The notes: generated by a model from the sequence alone, not told the origin. A DNA stretch of 8,343 bases from Halobacteriovoraceae bacterium (GCA_018663815.1 JABJPQ010000108.1:1-8343); one strand, 5' to 3'. Counted from the first letter of the stretch, positions 1-7,907 are shown. Program-made: numbers and translations.

Positions 1-2023
1 CAAAGACTTTAATCGAATTGCTGATAACACCATCTTGATTTTTTAATTTTATATATTGGCCATCACGTAGTCCCCATGTCTTAGCCACATCATTATGCAT
101 CCAGACACAATTTTCAGGCATGAGTTGGTTTAACAAAGGGTTGTTTATAGTTTTACCAAAAGTGTGAGCAGGTGATCTTCCATAAAGCAAACGGTAGAAG
201 CCATCTTTAGGTTGCTCCGGCATAGTAAAATAAGGAAGGGGGTCAAAACCAGCATCCTTTAAGCGTGTCGAATACAGCTCTACTTTTTTACTGGGAGTTT
301 TAAAGATTTTTTTCTCACCTGGTTGAAAGTAAACAGGATTAGGATTAGGGACTTCAATTAAACCCACTTTTTCTAATTCTTTAAGTGAGCTTCCAACAGT
401 TTTTAAACGGTAATCGAGATATTCTTTAATATCTTTCCATGGAAAATATTCTTGCAGTCCCATGTGTTCGGAGAGTTTTTTGGAAATCCACCATGCAGGT
501 TTTGAATCCCACTTTGGCTCAAACGCTGGAGCACGCAGAGCGATCTGACATTTTTTTCCGGCCGTAATTCGAAGTTCATCATAGCGTTCAACATAGGTAC
601 ATTCCGGTAAGATAACATCGGCCCAGCCTGTTATTTCAGCCGGCATCGTATCAATAACAACTAAGAGATCGAGTTTATTAATAGCTTCAATTGTTTTATC
701 TTGTTGTGGAAGAGATTGGATTAAATTTGTTGCATAGACAAACCATGATTTATAATGACCTTGAATTGTCATGTCCCTAATACTTGAAGACGGTGGAGTT
801 GAGGCAAAAGGAAATTCACCTTTGGCTAAATCAAACCAGTCATATTTTGGTTTAGGGTATTTTTTATGCGGAAATTTTCCAACTTTTGCCTTAGAGAAAA
901 AAAACATTCCCCCTTTTTCTCCCCAGTTTCCCAGCAGGGCATTTAAAATGGCAATTGAGCGTATTCTTTGAGTGTCATCACCATACCAAGCAACGTGGCG
1001 GGATGGATGCACACAAGTTGCAGGTGCATTTTTGGCCATCTCTCTTGCCGTTTTGCGGATGACATCGGGTTTTATATGAGTGATGGGATATGCCCATTCA
1101 GGAGTTTTATTTTTTACATGCTTTTTGAGTTCATCAAAACCAAGACAGCTTTCTTTCACAAACTTTTTATCAAAGATATTTTCTTCAATTAAAACATTTA
1201 TCCAAGCTAGTACTAATGCTAGATCTGTACCTGGTTTTAATGGCAGCCAGTATTGAGACTTTGAAGCCGCAACAGAAAATCTTGGATCAACAGTAATGAT
1301 GGTTGCATTATTATCGATGGCCTTGGCAAAGTCTTGAACTTGGGAGTTATGCAAGTTTTCACCAATATGAGATCCCATTAAAACAATACATTTACTGTGA
1401 GCCAGGTCAGTTCGCTCGGGGGAGCCTATACTATCACCAAAGGTTAGTTTAAAAGCTTCGGCCCTAGCACCTCTGCATTGGGCATATGAGGGGTGAGTCA
1501 TCATGGAAGTTCCATAGCCACTTAAAAGTGTTTTGAAAAATCCCCCGCCAATTCCGTGTTTAAAGAGAGCAACCTTTTCGGCTCCGTATTCTTTTTTGAT
1601 GATAGCTAGTTTTTTGGCTATAAAAGAAAATGCCTCATCCCAAGAAACTTCTTTAAATTTTTGTTCCCCTTTAGCGCCAGTTCTAATCATGGGACGTTTA
1701 AGTCTATCTTCATCTATATAGGAGCCTAGTCCAGCACTCCCACGAGTGCATAAGCGGCCATAACAGTGGATATCGTCTTCGTTACCAGTTACTTTCCAGG
1801 GTTCACCATTTTTATCCTTTTTTACCCATGCAGCACATTTCCAAAAGCACATTTCACAAAAGGTAGGTGTTACTTCACCTACGTCTGTGTCTTTATTAAT
1901 GGTTGTAACTTTACCAATAGCAGCACTCGCAAGATCTTTATTTGCATTGGCCATAACAACTGAAGCTGAGCCTGCAGCAGCAGATGATATGACGATAAAG
2001 TCACGGCGATTAAGCTTGGTCAT
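1..2023 (-). CDS. Tat-exported molybdopterin oxidoreductase catalytic subunit, PsrA/PhsA-like (C-terminus off window)
   Basis: Catalytic subunit of the complex iron-sulfur molybdoenzyme superfamily, expected to act in the periplasm. The frame is open for 674 codons and runs off the window at base 1; a typical family member has roughly 700-800 residues, so most is present. The start is fixed by an AGGAG five bases upstream (2033-2029) and by a Tat signal, NRRDFI at residues 5-10, followed by a short Ala/Ser-rich stretch. A [4Fe-4S] site is formed by C56, C59, C63 and C92, with R94 at the position where Lys or Arg usually bridges cluster and cofactor. C183, in a THPSYAQC segment, is the likely molybdenum ligand, as in polysulfide/thiosulfate reductases and nitrate reductases. 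An ADVILPE motif is typical of the family, and the dinucleotide-binding C-terminal domain begins near residue 605. The substrate cannot be told: polysulfide, thiosulfate, tetrathionate or arsenic compounds are all possible. Iron-sulfur and membrane subunits would be expected downstream, outside the window. Confidence 0.9.
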   Translation of the reverse strand, partial: MTKLNRRDFIVISSAAAGSASVVMANANKDLASAAIGKVTTINKDTDVGEVTPTFCEMCFWKCAAWVKKDKNGEPWKVTGNEDDIHCYGRLCTRGSAGLGSYIDEDRLKRPMIRTGAKGEQKFKEVSWDEAFSFIAKKLAIIKKEYGAEKVALFKHGIGGGFFKTLLSGYGTSMMTHPSYAQCRGARAEAFKLTFGDSIGSPERTDLAHSKCIVLMGSHIGENLHNSQVQDFAKAIDNNATIITVDPRFSVAASKSQYWLPLKPGTDLALVLAWINVLIEENIFDKKFVKESCLGFDELKKHVKNKTPEWAYPITHIKPDVIRKTAREMAKNAPATCVHPSRHVAWYGDDTQRIRSIAILNALLGNWGEKGGMFFFSKAKVGKFPHKKYPKPKYDWFDLAKGEFPFASTPPSSSIRDMTIQGHYKSWFVYATNLIQSLPQQDKTIEAINKLDLLVVIDTMPAEITGWADVILPECTYVERYDELRITAGKKCQIALRAPAFEPKWDSKPAWWISKKLSEHMGLQEYFPWKDIKEYLDYRLKTVGSSLKELEKVGLIEVPNPNPVYFQPGEKKIFKTPSKKVELYSTRLKDAGFDPLPYFTMPEQPKDGFYRLLYGRSPAHTFGKTINNPLLNQLMPENCVWMHNDVAKTWGLRDGQYIKLKNQDGVISNSIKVF

Positions 2024-2077
2024 AGGTTCTCCTGAAGTGAAAATTAAGCTATCTAACAAAAACACAATACAGTAATA

Positions 2078-2126
2078 CTTTAAAAGTATAAGCGTTTATA
2101 ATACATAAAATCATGATTTAGATCAT
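2078..2126 (-). promoter_or_regulatory. Predicted class II FNR/CRP-family promoter of the molybdoenzyme gene
   Basis: A perfect palindrome ATGAT-TTAG-ATCAT lies at 2113-2126. It matches the FNR consensus TTGAT-N4-ATCAA at 8 of 10 positions, including both TGAT/ATCA cores. On the minus strand a TATACT hexamer (2090-2085), five of six to the -10 consensus, follows with its centre exactly 32 bases from the palindrome centre. With a start at the G of 2078, the palindrome sits at -41.5, the standard position for class II activation by FNR or its relatives. The leader would be about 55 bases and carries the AGGAG ribosome site. Which regulator binds (FNR, DNR, another CRP-family protein) is inference. 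The site overlaps the stop codon of the cytochrome gene. Confidence 0.6.
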
Positions 2127-3922
2127 GGTTTTTGTCTATGTTTTTGGTGCATTGATTTTAATGATTCATTATAATTATCAAATATTTTACAATCATCATT
2201 TACACAGCTGTGGCAAGTAAGACAACGACCTACTTTTAGAATTTTTTTTTGCTCTGCTATGGAAAATGGTCGGGCGTTAGTACGAGTTTCAGACTTTACA
2301 GCTCTTGATCCTAAAAAAGGAATCCAACTATCGGCCGGTAAGCCATCTTGCAGTTCATAGAAGGTCGGGGAAAATACCCAGGAAGAAGCATTTTCTCCGT
2401 CAAAAGAGATTTTTCCTCGCCCAAATCCTAGGGCATTAGGATTTTGATGACAGGATTTACAGCTCCGGGGTTCTTTCGAAATCGTATGTGGGACAATCGG
2501 TGAAAATAGTCTGTGAAAAGTCGTGTCTTTAGTTTTGGTTGGGTCTTTTAATTTCCTTGTGTCAGTAGGAGTTTTGGACAAGGTCATAATCATGCCAGGA
2601 ACAAATGTCGTTATCACTTCCTTTTTATTTTTAACTATTATCCCAAGCGAAGGAGCATCACTTAAAAAGTCGCCAGAGAACTCGACCCACTTTTTATTTA
2701 AATCAAGTTGTGTGTGACAACTTACACATTGAGGGGCCCAGGCAGAATGGCAACTAATACAATTTAGTCGTTGATGTTGTTTTTGGTTTTTTTGGCAATT
2801 CTTATTAAGAGGAGATAACTTTATTTCTTTATGAGTTATTTTTTGTTGAAATATAAAATCATTTTGAGAATTTTTATAAATGTTTATGAGGGGTTTGTTT
2901 TTCTTACTTGAGAGGGCATGCTTTCTTTTTTGTTTCTCTTTGATGCCGCGTAATCGTAATATTCTTTTTGATTGAGCATCAAGCATTTTATAGCTTACTG
3001 TTTTGGGAGCTTGGGAGAAGTGACAATCCTTACAACTAATTTCAACTTGATCTTCTTGATGGAAGTATTTATTTCCATCACCCATGACCCCTCTGGCCGT
3101 ATGACAGTCAATACATTGAAAGCCTAATTGATGATGGACGTCTGCTTGTTTTTTTTCAAACACACGGCCATCTGCGAGTGTTCTATATTGGGTATTTTCT
3201 TCCTTTTTTTCTTGATTAAATTCATGCCAGCCTTCATAGCTCGTGCTTATTCTTGAAGAACGAGAGTGACAACCAAAGCAATTATGGTTTTTAACTTGAA
3301 TGGTTAAGCGAGCGTGGTTAGATTCGCTAAATGAGTTTTCATCGAGGTGACAAGCTAAGCAGCCTCCTCCTCGTGACCCTTCATTAATGGGTCCAAATGA
3401 TTCTTTAGGTGTTCCAAGGTGACAACTCTTGCAAAGTTGTTTGAGATGATTATCAGCATGTGAGTTGCTTAAGCTTTCTAATGAAACTAGGCTATCTAAC
3501 GTTTTACTTTCTCCAAATACAAAACGATTGACACTTACCATTCCATGACCGGTATTCATCAATGAATTAAGTACATGTGCCGTAGTTTCTTGGTGGCACT
3601 TTCCACAGGTCTTTTTAGCATCTCGTGTGTTTCCAGGTAGCTTAATAAGATCTTTATGAGCCTGCTCTTTATTAACGAGCTCTGAGGGTTGTCCAAGATG
3701 GCAATCGGTGCAGTTAATTAATTTAAGGTGATTAAAGTGTGATGTCTTTTGATCTTGCCGATTATCTTTTTGCTGGTGACAAGAGAGGCATCCATTGGTT
3801 ACCTTGCTGATTGCTATTTTTTTGGTGGCAGTAGGTTGTTTCGAAATTATAAACTTAGCCAGTAAGATTATTGAAAAAAATATTCCGAGTGTGATTAATA
3901 TTTTTTTACTCGTCTGTTTCAT
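2123..3922 (-). CDS. Dodecahaem c-type cytochrome, membrane-anchored or exported
   Basis: A 599-residue electron-transfer protein with twelve canonical CxxCH haem c motifs, starting at C45, C71, C106, C164, C188, C215, C270, C297, C388, C399, C488 and C567. No CxxCK or other variant motif is present. Residues 8-27 form one hydrophobic segment after a Lys-rich start, a signal peptide or uncleaved N-terminal anchor, so the haem part faces the periplasm. Twenty further His residues are present, enough for bis-His ligation of all haems. Eight haems cluster in residues 45-301, then an 86-residue Lys-rich haem-free stretch (302-387), then four haems. It starts six bases after the preceding gene's stop without a clear ribosome site, so translational coupling is likely. 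The molybdoenzyme gene downstream makes it a candidate redox partner of that enzyme. I cannot place it in a named family; hydroxylamine-oxidoreductase-like or octahaem-reductase activity has no direct support. Confidence 0.9.
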   Translation of the reverse strand: MKQTSKKILITLGIFFSIILLAKFIISKQPTATKKIAISKVTNGCLSCHQQKDNRQDQKTSHFNHLKLINCTDCHLGQPSELVNKEQAHKDLIKLPGNTRDAKKTCGKCHQETTAHVLNSLMNTGHGMVSVNRFVFGESKTLDSLVSLESLSNSHADNHLKQLCKSCHLGTPKESFGPINEGSRGGGCLACHLDENSFSESNHARLTIQVKNHNCFGCHSRSSRISTSYEGWHEFNQEKKEENTQYRTLADGRVFEKKQADVHHQLGFQCIDCHTARGVMGDGNKYFHQEDQVEISCKDCHFSQAPKTVSYKMLDAQSKRILRLRGIKEKQKRKHALSSKKNKPLINIYKNSQNDFIFQQKITHKEIKLSPLNKNCQKNQKQHQRLNCISCHSAWAPQCVSCHTQLDLNKKWVEFSGDFLSDAPSLGIIVKNKKEVITTFVPGMIMTLSKTPTDTRKLKDPTKTKDTTFHRLFSPIVPHTISKEPRSCKSCHQNPNALGFGRGKISFDGENASSWVFSPTFYELQDGLPADSWIPFLGSRAVKSETRTNARPFSIAEQKKILKVGRCLTCHSCVNDDCKIFDNYNESLKSMHQKHRQKP

Positions 3923-3928
3923 TTTAAT

Positions 3929-4798
3929 CTAGAGAGGTTTGATTAAAGGTCTGATAAATCTAAGCCAGTATCGCTTACTGAGTCTTCTGCCCATTATATC
4001 AATATCATCATTTTGATACATATCGAGGTCGAGGCTCTTACTAAGTGGGAAATAATTATATTTTTTAGTGAAAGTGATGTCATATGTATTATCAATATTT
4101 CTTTGGCTTAGTTTGTTGATCCATTTTGTTAGCTTCACTGCTTGAGAAAATAGCGATGGATCAAGAATATAAGGGACGATTTTATGGTTCACTTTTACTA
4201 ATACAATTGGTGCGACATGAAAGCTCCAGGACCAATTGTAATCATCAATTTGAATTTTATCACTTTCAACAAAAGCTTTTCCAGAGTTAATACACATCTT
4301 ATCCATGATAATGGCCATTGCATGTGCTCTTGATTCACAGCTATTTCCAAATTCAGAGAAAACAATGTCGTCATCATGATTAAAAAGGATTTTAAAAACA
4401 GTTTGCACTTCATTTTCTGACAAAACGGATAAGTGTACTTGGTTCTTGGTAGTGTACTTAATCAGTTCTTCAGGTCGTGGTGTGAAGGGGGTAATACTTT
4501 TTTGAATAAATCTTTGAGAAGATTGACGACAGTTTTTCTCCCAAATGTTTTGGGTTACAGACAATGTTTCTTCTTTCCAAAAATCAAATATCCCTCGACC
4601 CAGTCCATAACGAGCTAGATCAATTTTGTTTTTCTGAACGAGGTGTTCTAGCTGTGTAATTTCATTCGAGACATTTTGATTTTGAAAATTGAGCCTAACC
4701 CACCTAAGCAATTCATTAAACTCACCTGGCCTGGAGTTACTTGCAAGTGTGGTTAGAGAAAACTGGAAAAAGAGAGCAAGCAAGAGAATTTTTTTCAT
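3929..4798 (-). CDS. Secreted protein-glutaminase-like deamidase, pre-pro form
   Basis: Predicted to hydrolyse side-chain amides of glutamine in proteins, giving glutamate and ammonia. Residues 1-20 are a classical Sec signal peptide ending TLAS. The second half matches Chryseobacterium protein-glutaminase as I recall it: a CxxRAH motif at 154-159 (CYARAH there), WSFHVAP at 191-197 (WSYHVA there) and ILDPSLFS at 211-218 (IIDPSLFS there), followed by a WxN. The implied triad is C154, H194 and D213; the spacings of 40 and 19 residues compare with 41 and 20 in that enzyme (Cys42, His83, Asp103). Residues 21 to about 112 would correspond to its inhibitory propeptide, and total length (289) is close to the 320 of that precursor. 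The disulfide-forming cysteines of the known enzyme are mostly absent. Start codon has only a weak GGA seven bases upstream. Same operon as the cytochrome gene, six bases apart. Activity and target are inferred; a transglutaminase-fold protein with another amide substrate is the main alternative. Confidence 0.8.
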   Translation of the reverse strand: MKKILLLALFFQFSLTTLASNSRPGEFNELLRWVRLNFQNQNVSNEITQLEHLVQKNKIDLARYGLGRGIFDFWKEETLSVTQNIWEKNCRQSSQRFIQKSITPFTPRPEELIKYTTKNQVHLSVLSENEVQTVFKILFNHDDDIVFSEFGNSCESRAHAMAIIMDKMCINSGKAFVESDKIQIDDYNWSWSFHVAPIVLVKVNHKIVPYILDPSLFSQAVKLTKWINKLSQRNIDNTYDITFTKKYNYFPLSKSLDLDMYQNDDIDIMGRRLSKRYWLRFIRPLIKPL

Positions 4799-4814
4799 TT
4801 AGTAGTCCATATAA

Positions 4815-4834
4815 CAACATTTGCTGCAATGTTG
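4815..4834. repeat. Inverted repeat upstream of the protein-glutaminase-like gene
   Basis: Seven-base arms CAACATT (4815-4821) and AATGTTG (4828-4834) are separated by six bases and lie 16 bases before the start codon. It could be an operator for a dimeric regulator or, if transcribed, a hairpin close to the ribosome site. The arms are short and no regulator is recognised, so function is open. Confidence 0.35.
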
Positions 4835-4864
4835 CATACGAAAGACTGATTGCCACTAAGGTTG

Positions 4865-4890
4865 AAAAAATTACTTAGCTAAGAAGGTAA
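4865..4890 (-). terminator. Weak terminator-like hairpin after the phosphodiesterase gene
   Basis: On the minus strand, seven bases after the stop codon, TTAC-c-TT pairs with AA-GTAA (4890-4871; one bulged C, seven-base loop) and six T residues follow directly (4870-4865). The position and T-tract fit an intrinsic terminator, but the stem is short and AT-rich, so it is likely leaky. If it works, the protein-glutaminase-like and cytochrome genes need their own promoter in the 66 bases that follow. Confidence 0.35.
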
Positions 4891-4896
4891 AATAAT

Positions 4897-7800
4897 TCAC
4901 AAATTATTGATACTCTTTAAGTGGCTTGGGAATCCCCAACCATCTGTGCCTTTAGTCACTTTTTCTCCCGTAATATACTCATAGATCGTTGGAGCAATAG
5001 ACCCATTAACACCGGAGCCAAGCCTGATTTCTTTAGAGGTCGATCCCCCCCAAAAACCGACAAAAGCATCCTTTTCAAAAAAGCTTTCGCCTGCGTGTCT
5101 TCCAGGGACAATAGTATTAAATCCAATTCCATCGCTTGGAAATAAGTTTACCGTTCCAGCCAGATCAGATTCATAGAGAAAGGCAAGTTGGTGAACACTA
5201 TCAGGTTTTACTGAGGCTTGAGTAAATCGTCTCCACTCTTCACTCGTACACCAAGTTGTAATATCTTTTTCTTCAGCATTTTCAATACATTTTTCACGAA
5301 GATTTCTGCGCTCAATGAGAATATGATCAGAGTAATCATTTACGTAGGGGTTTAACTCGCTAATTTTTAGCAGACTATGATCTTTTAAACGATGATGAAC
5401 ACCTTTATAAAAGAGTTTGTTATTATTTTTTAGGATGACTTCATCATATCTTTTACCACTAATTGAACCAATTATTCGAGTAGCACTTGTTCCCAATACA
5501 TTCGAAGTATCTCTTACAACCAGGTACTCTAAAGAGTCCTTAAGTCTTGTGACGATTTCAGATATCATGTCAATTGGGTCACCACCACTCAGTGGAGTCC
5601 AGCTTAGTAGATCATTGTAGTTGGGCTGAGTTTTCCATTCGGCTCCTTGGCCATTAAAAAAGTCCAGCATATAATTACCACCTGCTGTTGAGGCGACAAT
5701 GACATCGATGTTCTTACTTGTAGGAGGGTCGAGGGGGTTGGTGAGTTTAGGAGGCTCACCCTCATCTGAAGATATTTTTTTAATGATAATTTTACGACCC
5801 GTTTCTTTTTGAAAATCCCCTAACACAACACTTTCAGGATTTAAATAATAGTAAATTGGGGACAATCCATGATCTCCGGCCATTGCAAATAAAGTTCGGT
5901 CGTAAACACCTGCGCTTTGGTATGTTTTTGCAAATTGATTTAGCCAATAATCGAGCCTGTTAAGTTCACCTGTAGGGGATAGAATTTCATCACTAAAAGG
6001 ACCTTTAAAATGAGCAAAATGATCTGGCCATGGAACATAAACCAAAAGATATGCTGGTAAGGTTTGTTCCTCTAGAGTTGCGATCTCTCCAATCAGTTGT
6101 TTAACAATTTTTTTTTGTGTCCAAGCAAGCTTTCTTCTGATCGTCAACATATCTTTTAAGTTGTAGAGCTTTTTAATTAATTGGGCGCGAAGCTCTCTGA
6201 TTTTAATTTCATTTTTTGCTCGAACCTTTAATTCTTGAATACAAAGAGCTTCTCCAATATCACGAACCGATTCTCCTAAGCCAAGATTAACTAGTGGCTC
6301 TAATGTAAAGTGTGATGACCAGTCATATTGAGCGTTGCAGTTCATTGTTTTGTAGCTCTGAAGCCTGTCAAACATTGTTTTCATGCCTTGCTTTTCAGTA
6401 AGTTCATCTAAGAGTAGAGCATCGTTACCAAAGAAATAATAAGCACGATCATCTTTTCGATCAACGAAGTGGAAGTTAGGAATTCCTGTACCTCCCTGGC
6501 CACCAACATCGGCACCTGTTTTAGCTATCGGTAGATTTCTAACGGAAATTGTTGGAGTCGTCGCTATCCCATTTTTAAAGATGGTGTTTTTATTTTTTGA
6601 GTAAAGGTTTTTAAAGAAGGGAAGATATCTTTCATCTGTCTTATAGTGGTTGCTAGCAAGCTTACTTAAGTATTTTCTTTGAACAACATGCTCGGGGACC
6701 TTTACGGATAATCCTTTTGGTTTATATTTTTCTGTATTTTGGCTGTCTCTTAGAAGTCGTTTTAGATAACCTTTTTTTTGTAAAGCCAGAGCTTCAACTA
6801 GGTTTCCTTGTAATCCATCCACAACAACTTGAACACCAAATTTACGATGCTCGTTGGCATGTTTTAAATAGGAAATAAGGGGACCATCTTTTTCTACTTT
6901 AAACTCAGCATTAATGTTTTTTCTCATCCAAACAGCTAAGGACTTTATTCTAGATTTACCCTTGGTATGAATACGAAGATTTTTTAAAACAGACATACGT
7001 ACAAAATCGATAAGGGTAATCGTTGCGGCCGTAGCCTTATTATTTTTACGTGTTAAGTTCTCCGTTTTGCCATCTATGATAATTTCCTTAACCATTTCTT
7101 TCATATCACCAGCTTCCATTCCAGTGACAAAATCTTTAAGGAGATCAATAATAATGGGGAGCGTTTTATTAATAATTTTTTGATCTTTTTTTGAATTAGT
7201 GAGTCTAATGTATTTATTGGGCAGTTCATTTGAAATATAACTATCTTCTTCTGAGAAGATAACATCGTAGGCAGTAATTAATTTTGCGATAAGATCTTTG
7301 CTGATCCCACTTGATTCCTCATCCTTTTTTTCTTCTTCAACTTTATGCCAAGTAAATAACGAGTGAACTAAGCCGGGGAGTTCCTTTTCGGTGTATTGAG
7401 ATTTAATATGTTTTTCAAAATTTTTAGCATTGTCTCCTAAAGTATAACGATCTTTTAATCCAAGCAGGAAGTAAGTCAATCTGCTGGCATAGTTATAATT
7501 AGTAATCTTGTCCATGATCCGCTTCTTTACTGCAGGGTCCAGTGGGATTTCTTTACTAATGTATACATCGAGGGCGATACCTCCAATGGTAAAAATTGCA
7601 ACATCACGTGGAATTTTTAAAGCTTCATCTCCCACAGAAAAGATTGTATTCATAAGGGCATTTGCACCCTCTGTAAAAAATCCAACAATGGGGACTTCAT
7701 TAATATTAGCAGGAACTCGGTTATCTTTGGGGGGAGACTTAATTGCTATAATCCCAACCAGTAAAAAAATAAAAATAAATGAGTAATGCCAACGTTTCAT
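4897..7800 (-). CDS. Large exported alkaline-phosphatase-superfamily phosphodiesterase/phosphatase
   Basis: Binuclear-metal hydrolase of the type I phosphodiesterase/nucleotide pyrophosphatase branch of the alkaline phosphatase superfamily. I take the start at 7800 (967 residues): it has GGAG five bases upstream and gives KR plus a hydrophobic segment, a signal peptide or anchor, directly. The in-frame ATG at 7827 has no ribosome site and would add nine residues. Ligands in family order are D328 in VVVDG, the nucleophile T417 in TPT followed by RN and a TG, D593 and H597 in PDHFAH, D643 and H644 in AGDHG, and H902 in GRHAGES. All seven expected positions are filled, so an active enzyme is likely. 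The C-terminal SIAPTIYEYITG is also typical. The roughly 310 residues before the catalytic domain are helical and charged, and I cannot assign them. The 89 residues between D328 and T417 exceed the usual forty or so. Substrate unknown: nucleotides, phospholipids or other phosphoesters are possible. It appears to be transcribed alone. Confidence 0.85.
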   Translation of the reverse strand: MKRWHYSFIFIFLLVGIIAIKSPPKDNRVPANINEVPIVGFFTEGANALMNTIFSVGDEALKIPRDVAIFTIGGIALDVYISKEIPLDPAVKKRIMDKITNYNYASRLTYFLLGLKDRYTLGDNAKNFEKHIKSQYTEKELPGLVHSLFTWHKVEEEKKDEESSGISKDLIAKLITAYDVIFSEEDSYISNELPNKYIRLTNSKKDQKIINKTLPIIIDLLKDFVTGMEAGDMKEMVKEIIIDGKTENLTRKNNKATAATITLIDFVRMSVLKNLRIHTKGKSRIKSLAVWMRKNINAEFKVEKDGPLISYLKHANEHRKFGVQVVVDGLQGNLVEALALQKKGYLKRLLRDSQNTEKYKPKGLSVKVPEHVVQRKYLSKLASNHYKTDERYLPFFKNLYSKNKNTIFKNGIATTPTISVRNLPIAKTGADVGGQGGTGIPNFHFVDRKDDRAYYFFGNDALLLDELTEKQGMKTMFDRLQSYKTMNCNAQYDWSSHFTLEPLVNLGLGESVRDIGEALCIQELKVRAKNEIKIRELRAQLIKKLYNLKDMLTIRRKLAWTQKKIVKQLIGEIATLEEQTLPAYLLVYVPWPDHFAHFKGPFSDEILSPTGELNRLDYWLNQFAKTYQSAGVYDRTLFAMAGDHGLSPIYYYLNPESVVLGDFQKETGRKIIIKKISSDEGEPPKLTNPLDPPTSKNIDVIVASTAGGNYMLDFFNGQGAEWKTQPNYNDLLSWTPLSGGDPIDMISEIVTRLKDSLEYLVVRDTSNVLGTSATRIIGSISGKRYDEVILKNNNKLFYKGVHHRLKDHSLLKISELNPYVNDYSDHILIERRNLREKCIENAEEKDITTWCTSEEWRRFTQASVKPDSVHQLAFLYESDLAGTVNLFPSDGIGFNTIVPGRHAGESFFEKDAFVGFWGGSTSKEIRLGSGVNGSIAPTIYEYITGEKVTKGTDGWGFPSHLKSINNL

Positions 7801-7853
7801 ATTTGCTCCAATAAGTTTTAAACCCATCTAAGCTTATCAAAGTTGTGAAGTAG

Positions 7854-7883
7854 TTTATACCGAGCAAATCTATGCTGCATAAA
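7854..7883 (-). promoter_or_regulatory. Possible sigma70-type promoter of the phosphodiesterase gene
   Basis: Between the rubrerythrin terminator and the phosphodiesterase start, the minus strand has TATAAA (7859-7854), five of six to the -10 consensus, with a poor -35 candidate TTTATG (7883-7878) 18 bases away. A start near 7847 would leave a leader of about 45 bases before the ATG at 7800. AT-rich DNA often gives such matches by chance. Confidence 0.25.
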
Positions 7884-7907
7884 CTTGAGTAAAGTGATTT
7901 AGAATAA

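Noticed and set aside
771..1192. Two plus-strand open frames opposite the molybdoenzyme gene
   Set aside because: They have no recognisable protein features or ribosome sites and lie wholly inside a well-supported minus-strand gene.
2107..2132. Hairpin around the cytochrome stop codon read as an intrinsic terminator
   Set aside because: The six-base-pair stem with a four-base loop is AT-rich, overlaps the stop codon and has no proper T-tract on the minus strand. The CRP/FNR-site reading explains the exact symmetry and the distance to the -10 box better.
4837..4860. Possible second FNR-like site before the deamidase-like gene (TTAGT-N4-ATCAG on the minus strand)
   Set aside because: Only one half-site is reasonable and no -10 box lies at the required distance.
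7508..7786. 92-codon plus-strand open frame
   Set aside because: It is a shadow of the phosphodiesterase gene's N-terminal coding region, with no family features.
7801..7827. Upstream in-frame ATG at 7827 for the phosphodiesterase
   Set aside because: It has no ribosome site and would put nine residues before a normal signal sequence. The ATG at 7800 has GGAG at good spacing.
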